Source: Globodera rostochiensis (taxonomy: Eukaryota; Nematoda; Chromadorea; Rhabditida; Heteroderidae). Taken from it: a stretch of 64,000 nt of DNA. Below the pieces are notes generated by a model. That model was not told the DNA's origin. It did no database searches and saw only the letters and a list, made by a program, of their open reading frames with translations. The DNA lies in assembly GCA_018350325.1 (NCBI GenBank), contig JAEVLN010000003.1, forward strand, positions 765,985 to 829,984, in the 5' to 3' direction. Positions 57,348-64,000 of the stretch are shown here, piece by piece. Position 1 is the stretch's first letter. Each line of letters begins with the position of its first letter. The translations under genes were made by a program, and so were the position numbers.

Positions 57348-60300
57348 CTTTAGAGCCTTTACAAGAAAGCACATTATAAAAAAAAGTTCCCATTTTGTGC
57401 AATTTTGTGTGTTTTGTGTTAAATGCGATTCAATCCCATTAATTTGCGCATTTACTCCCATCGGCGGCGTCGGCGAGTCGTGCCGTTTTGGCGTTCTGTT
57501 TGCATTTGGGGGGATAGGATTTGCGCGCGCGCGACCTTTGGGTGGGGCTGGGCTAAAGAATGGTAACTCCCCCAAGGCAATGTTTGTTGTGTGTGCCTAG
57601 GCCTTGGGGGGGGGGGGGAATTTGCGGACCGTTTAGTGGGTTGGGTGGTGGTCAATGGGTCAATGTTATGAATGAATGGGCGGCGGGGGGGGGGGGGTGA
57701 GTAACCCCCGGTTTGTGCAGCAGGACGAGAATGGTTGAAAAATTCTGGGAAATCCCGACTGGGGGTTCCCGCCCCAAGGCTGAAGGAAATTGCTTAAAGA
57801 CCCATCCCCCCCCCCCGTCTCCTGCTGAGTGAAGTGTTCGATTTTAATGGCAAAAAATGAAAATGATCACAAAACACGAAAAAAACAAAAAGCTAGAAGA
57901 TTTGTTTGATGTCAGGTAAAGTGAAACATTTTGTACACTTTTTTGAATGGTAGAAAAGTTGAGGTCCGTCCCCCGGAGGGATAAAATGAATAAAGGCGCC
58001 GAGGCACACAAAGTAAACTCGCCGCCCGAGGCAAAATTGCCTTTGGCCAAAACTCAATTATTTCCGGCAGGCGGAAAAGTGAGTCCGTCCAACCGCCACA
58101 ATTTCGTTAAGGAATGAGAAAAAACATTCTTTTTCCCATTCCTTGCCTGGGGGGCAGGTTCGGAACAATTCGGAATTTGTCATAAATTTGTCTTTAAATA
58201 TTTCAAAAAAAACGCACTTTTCTAAAAGATGACATCACGATTTGGGACGGATTTTGAAATTTGCCTTAGGCAGCCGTCAAATATAAGAAGTCTTTTCATC
58301 CCACATACAATTTTAAAAAAACTCATTTCATTTTTATAAGAATTCAAATTTTCTGAATTTAGCTTTTCAAGAAAAAGGGATCGAGATTTGAATGACATAG
58401 AAAACCCATCAGGACAGCTAAAATTTGCTGATGTTAGCCAGCACAAGCGAAGCGGCTCCATCACTTTACGACAACAACGCCGTGGGGGATTCAGTGGGGA
58501 CGGAGTTTTCTATGGCCAAAATGGGGGGGGGGGGGTCGAGAGGCGGGGGGGGGGCGGTTGGTTATATATGAATTATTTACGCACCGGTGGGAAAGCGCGC
58601 GCGGGTGCAAATGACGAATATTATACGTATAATATATACAATTTGCCTCGTCGTGTCCATTGTTTTTATTTTTGCTTGAGTTGCACAAATTTGTGGGGGG
58701 CATAAACGCGGGACAAAATATGCGAAGAAGCTCATTTGAATGAGTTCATAAAGATTTGGGGGAAAATGGAAATTACAATTTTCGTTGATTGAAAATTACA
58801 ATAAATATACACCTACCTATCTAAATCGACAGATTTTGCTTTGTTTGGACAGGAATGTCGGACTTTATTCGGGATCAACTCCCGGGTTTTGAACGGGATC
58901 GGGGCACATTTCACCTTTAAAGACATCCAGAAATCCTCCGCGCTTTTTTGAGAAATATAATATCTCGGGTTCTCGGCTTTTTCCGGAGGTTCCTAAAAAG
59001 CAGCGATAAGAATCAATTAGTACGTCTCGAGATCCCGCCGATATCCGTATTACCACCAACAATTTGCAATAGGGGAAAATCCATCCCTACGGAACCGCCC
59101 CGGTGCCGTCCGCCGATTGCAACTGTTTTTTAAACTAAAGGCTATAACGTTTGGTAATAATAGCACACATATAAATGTAAAAAGCGCCACATTTACCGCC
59201 AAAATGCGATCAATGAACGCATGGACATGCCCTGGGGGCAATTAGCGAGTAAACATGCCTCGGAGGCATTCAAGCTCGGATAATGAGAGGCTATTATGGG
59301 GGGGGGGGGGGGGTAGGGAATGGCGGAAGGGTCACAGCCCTTACCCAATTTCGTCCAACGGGGCAAAACAAAATCAATTTATGGGGGGAAGAATCGGAAG
59401 GGATAAATAAATTATGGGGGGGGGGGCAAATGCATTCAATTCATTCGTTCTGTGCGCTGAAGACGGCGCCGGGTGGTAAACTAATTATATTTGATCACCG
59501 GTCAATTTGAACAGTGCGAAGGATATCTGATCTGATCATCTTCAGCGGGGCTGGACGCACGCGGTGATCGGAATTGGATTTCTAAGTACACAAAACAAAA
59601 GCAGAAAGCACCACAACCAACAAAACACATCGACGACATCAACAATGTCCGGACTGGAGTGATGGGACACAAAATGCTCGATTAGAAAGCACTTGCAAAG
59701 AGCTCTAATGTGGCCCAAACCTACAAAAATTGGCCAAATGGCTAAACTTTCTTAATTATGGGGGGGGGGGGGAGGGCAAACAACCGACAGGTGCCATTCT
59801 GTGCTACCAAAGATGCCGAGATTTCGACTGCTGCCATATTAAATTTTGTGAAATATTAAAAGCCAAATTTTACGCCTCACCCCACTGCTTGCTCGTCAAG
59901 ACTCGGGAGAGGCATCTATTACGGACGGTTGGCAATGAATAATGATTGAGCGTTTGTCCGGTGCCCTCGGGATGAGCGGAGATGCCCCCCCCCGGCGAGG
60001 GAGGCATTGACCGTCGTTGGTCCCCCGAGGGGGGGGGGGGGGGGGGGATTGGTTGGGCGCTGACCTTCGTCGAGGCGCAAAGAGCATTATTCCCCGGGAG
60101 GGATGTGTGTGTGTGGTGTGTGTGTGTGGTGGACATTTGGACGCGGAGGGGACACACGACGGCAGGCGAATGGCAAACGGAAGCGTTGTCCCCGCACGCG
60201 TTTCAGGACAATCGAAACGCGTCGCGTCGCGGCGGAGCAGAGAAATTCTCTCGCCATTAGCATCTCTAATTTATTCTTTTTCTCTGCCACCTTTTATTTT

Positions 60301-61622
60301 GTCTATTCTATTTAGTGTATGTTTTCATTTCTTTTTCTCTGTCCGCTTCTCGTCTTTTGGTCTCTTCAACTTTCGTTTGTCTATCTCTAGCCCCCAAATT
60401 CGTCAAACACCCCGCAGGGCAAAGATTGTTGGGCCACTTTTGCAATGCAACAGCTGCAAATACATTTGAATGTTTGGGGCCATTTATGGGGAAGGATTTA
60501 TTACAATTAGTCAAACACAGAATAAATTGAACGTTAATTTTTATCGGATTTTCCTAATTAAAAATAATAATAAATTTTGAAGTATTGGTGAATTTTGAGA
60601 ATGAATGCGTATGTATTGCTTGCTCTTAGTTGTGCTGGCTTCATCTCCAGCTTTTAAAAATTTTCTGAGTGGATTTGACTGGGGCTGATCACGGATTAGG
60701 GACTTTGCCTGATCACATGTGATCAAAATTTAAATTCTACATATGATTATTTGATATTATCATTTTTGGGAGCATAAAATGAATCAAATTCAGCAGAACA
60801 TTTTCGAGCAGTTCAATGCATTTAAATTGGACAAATAAAACAGAAATTTAAAAAGAAACAAACGTAAAACCTGCTGATTTTTCGTGTTCAATTTCAATTT
60901 CATGGACAGCACAAATTTGTATGTAGGTGCTTTTATAATAAATCTCAAAGACAAAGATTAAATTATCATTCAAAAACAAAACCAAAAAATATATTTAAAT
61001 AACGAAATAAACACAAATCAGATCAGACCGTCGAGCGACCAATGATCAGAGGTTTGATCAATTAATCATTAATCAAATGACTAGATTTGATCTGTTGAGC
61101 AAGTTCAAGGAACAAAGAATTTGATCATAAACGATAGAAATTGATCAATTAGAGATCAGGTTTATCATAGAATACCAAATTTAAAAATAATTAACAAAAG
61201 AATAAAAAATATATATTTTAAATTTAAAAAAATCAAAACGAAATGATTTTAAACCGTGCCTCAGGGAAGATAGGGAATCACATGGAACTAAACTTTTAAA
61301 TAATAATATCGTAACAAAGAATCGGCTAATTTCAAGAATTCCCATCAAATTCATATGAATTTTATCGTATTTTTGAAAACAAAAATTCATTTAGTAAAGG
61401 AGAAAAAGCAACAATTTAATGTCTGTTTAAATGTTTTCATCCAAATTCCGTTCAGTTCGTCCGCTGTCCATTCACTTTTTGGGCTCACTCGGACTTTCAT
61501 TTGCGTCAATCAGTTCTAAGAATTGTAAATGATTATTACCAAAATATCGTAGGAATTGCCGCAAAACTTTTTTTTCAAAAATAAATCGATGGTAGAGGAA
61601 ATGCCACCCAAATTTCATCGCC

Positions 61623-62887
61623 TTACCCATCGTCGACGAGTTCATTGTCAGCGAGCTTAATGAATATTCGATTCGACGGATTGCAATTGAACGCCTCCGC
61701 TTCCCACTTGGCCCATTTCGCTTCGTCGCGCTCAATTGGACAACGAACCAACGGGCAAAAGCTTCCGTCAAAGCAGCGCAACACCAAACGCTCCCCCGTC
61801 AAATTGTTCATCAACTCAAATGGCACAACGTCATCAGAAGGCCAATGTTTGAGACAAATGATGAAATTGACAGAAACGACTGAATTAACAAATGCCTAAA
61901 ATGGAATAACAGAATTTAAATAGGAAAATGCAGTAAAATTCAAAAACAAATTTACCGTTTTCAATGCCTCCACTCTGTTCAAATAAAAATAGCATCGCAA
62001 CATCTTTGGAAGTCCGTCCCCGCGGGGCATATGCAACCATTTGGCCAATGCTTGGTTAGAAGAAGTGCCGGCACTGTCATCGTCGGCCGGGAACTCGGGA
62101 AAAAGATCAAAAGATTCGACCAATCGGAGTTTGGCACAATTGCGCAGAACGGTCGGAGAGAATTGGCGCAAACGCGCGAGTTCGGAGGAAAACAAAGAAA
62201 TGCGGCAAATGTTTTCATTGATCAATGGCCAAAAGCGGTGCCAAATGATTTCCCAGCTGCGCGTTTGCCCGTTGTCTGTCCCAATTACAATATTTGTGCC
62301 CTCTTTGGAGTCGAACAGTCGGCGAATGCTTTGAAGAAATTCGATGGCACTTCGGTCAATGTAACTACAAAAATCCACAAATCGTCTGTCAGTAATATGT
62401 ATGTGTTAAAAAAATTAAAAAGGTAAACTTAATTAATGCTTTCACAAAATCAAAAACGACCTTATCGAAATATGCTCAAATCCGATCACATTGTCTGGCA
62501 GTGAATTTTGCGGAATTGCCAATCGACGCTCGACTCCGTTGCCAACGATTTTGACAATTTCAGCGCCATTTCCGTCCGTTGCGCGACGAATTGCCAAGAA
62601 ACCCAAGGACCATTCTTTCGACTTAAAATGCGCGTCCACCAAAAAGTCCAATCGATCGCTGATCAATGCAACTTTCAGTCCGAGCACAAAAGGCCCACAA
62701 AATTTGAACACTTCGAACAAAACGTCGTCACAAATGAAACTGAAAATTCAAATTATGGCATTGGTTTTGGCGTTTTCCTTTCAATTCGCCAACCCTCTTT
62801 AGCGGCGTTGAATTTTCAGATGTTTTTTTAATTAAAAACTCACATTTCTTTCAACAGTTTCTTCGCTTTGCTCGGATTGTCCGACAT
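61623..62887 (-). CDS. F-box-like protein of the cyst-nematode expanded family, copy 2
   Basis: Four exons, 62844-62887, 62461-62739, 61956-62364 and 61623-61895, join in phases 2, 2 and 0 and give an intact protein of about 330 residues. It starts [14 protein letters not shown], then the F-box-like [40 protein letters not shown], the [20 protein letters not shown] block and [18 protein letters not shown]. The C-terminal part is [15 protein letters not shown] and [20 protein letters not shown], ending ELVDDG. It is clearly related to the gene at 35234-36348 and, unlike that copy, has the complete C-terminus. An SCF ubiquitin-ligase role is assumed from the motif only. Confidence 0.78.
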
Positions 62888-63518
62888 ATTTGAATTTGGT
62901 TGAAAGTTCAAAAAATTTAAATGAGTCTAAAACAGGAATTTCTTTTTAATTACAAATTTAGAGTAATTGTACAATAAAAAGTTATTTAAAAAAGGAGAGT
63001 TTATGGCGAAAGAGAACGAATGAAAATGAACAACACCAGCAGCAGGGGAGAATGAATATGTTTTTTATGCACGGCATATTTGCCGTTGTCTTCGATCGAT
63101 GATGAGAGAAAAAAGGAAATGGGAGGTCATAGAAGCAAAATAGCAGTGTTAGGCGGCGAGACAAATTTTTTTTTCGACTAAAGTCCCGAACCAGGACTTA
63201 TAGTTAGGTAAATATTTTTCTGATTCACGAAATATTTTCGCGGCCACACGTAAAAACCGGGGTTTTTGAGCTAGCTTCAGCGAAATTTATGCAAATGCTT
63301 ACATATAATCCACTGCTCCCACCCAACTAATTAGTAATAATTAACATAAATTAACTTGGGGGGAAAGTGTACGTTTTATGGGTTCCACCTCATCAGCAGC
63401 AAGCAGTACACTTTCACTTCTCTGAAACTCTTTTCTTCTTCTTCTCTCATACGACGCACCCATTCATTCTGTCATTATTCTTTCGTCGTTTTGGCTGAAT
63501 TTTTAAAAATTTAAAAAA
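62888..63518. other. Intergenic between two divergent genes
   Basis: AT-rich; should contain promoters of the minus-strand F-box-like gene and the plus-strand secreted protein gene. A CT-rich stretch lies at 63415-63450. No gene seen. Confidence 0.4.
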
Positions 63519-63639
63519 ATGATTTCTTTTCATTTTCTGCTGCTTTTTCTCTGCCTGATCGGTTCGTCGATAAGCGAATTTTCTTTGGTGCCCGCGCCCC
63601 TACGGTTCCCGGAAGGCCCTGTGGCACTAATTGAGGTGC
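63519..63639 (+). CDS. First exon of a secreted protein gene, partial
   Basis: Encodes MISFHFLLLFLCLIGSSIS, a signal peptide, then EFSLVPAPLRFPEGPVALIE, and ends at donor GAG|GTGCAT. A possible next coding block around 63690-63825 reads GTGGYGIFAPGQNPAPP and LLSMLEKAKV, but no acceptor was fixed. The family is unknown and the gene probably runs past the window. Confidence 0.45.
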
Positions 63640-64000
63640 ATTTCAAAAACATTTCTCCGGATTGAAATTATTGAATTTAATTTGGGCTTTGTTCGGCACT
63701 GGAGGCTATGGCATTTTTGCCCCTGGTCAAAATCCGGCACCTCCAGCAATTCAAAGCTCTGCTGATGAACCTGTACGATTGCTCAGCATGCTGGAGAAGG
63801 CTAAAGTCACAAAATCCCCCCCCCTTTTTTTCTTTTAATTGCCGTTTACAATAAAACCTTTTAAATGTAAAGTACAAAAGTCGGATAGAAGCAAAATATG
63901 CTTTGGCATTTTTGTAAAATCGCTAAATTTGTGAAAATTTATTAAAATATTTAAAATGTTAAAAGAAAAAATTATAAGAAATCAATGGCATTTTTAGCAT

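Larger units (their letters stand above)
54628..61622. other. Large intergenic region, one possible exon
   Basis: Contains a hAT-like element (56889-57347), an extreme G-rich tract (55946-56115), many G runs (57607, 57684, 58525, 59299, 59417, 59759, 60028), TG/GTG repeats near 60102-60130 and many GATCA motifs between 60680 and 61160. Apart from the poly-Gln exon below I see no credible coding sequence. Confidence 0.45.

Noticed and set aside
58222..58464. 80-codon minus-strand frame
   Set aside because: No signal peptide, domain or exon partners; likely chance.

Overview
This is nuclear DNA of a plant-parasitic nematode, most likely a cyst nematode close to Globodera. Genes are split by short introns. 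Several introns begin GC instead of GT, a feature noted in Globodera. There are two genes of an F-box-like family that I know as expanded in potato cyst nematodes, an Msx homeobox gene, a tweety gene, an S28 peptidase gene, and a tandem array of chemoreceptor-like and small secreted cysteine-rich genes. No bacterial operon, rRNA or convincing tRNA gene was seen.

Layout. 0.57-3.2 kb (+): 3' part of a secreted MAM-domain gene whose eleven readable exons join in phase. 6.65-10.25 kb (-): Msx/VAB-15-type homeobox gene. 13.2-15.8 kb (-): secreted or membrane-anchored cysteine-containing protein of unknown family. 20.0-23.4 kb (-): lysosomal Pro-X carboxypeptidase-like (S28) gene, with an intronic tandem repeat built from its own splice acceptor. 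27.8-47.9 kb (+): the most unusual region, an array in which a 7TM receptor gene is followed by a gene for a ~66-residue secreted six-cysteine peptide. There are three receptor copies (A, C, D), one truncated receptor remnant (B) and four peptide copies; C and D form a near-identical 4.75-kb tandem duplication. An F-box-like gene (35.2-36.35 kb) lies between copies A and B. 50.3-54.6 kb (-): tweety-family chloride channel gene. 61.6-62.9 kb (-): second F-box-like gene. 63.5 kb (+): start of a secreted protein gene.

The rest is intergenic or intronic DNA rich in short palindromes (CCCC-TCG/CGA-GGGG), long G or C homopolymers, and small terminal-inverted-repeat elements, several with clear target-site duplications. 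Receptor intron 4 holds a GC-rich minisatellite (2.8 kb in copy A, about 0.56 kb in C and D). Fragments of the tweety gene's 3' end recur upstream of array units B, C and D. The array looks like a fast-evolving locus pairing a sensory receptor with a candidate secreted effector. That functional pairing is inferred from position only.
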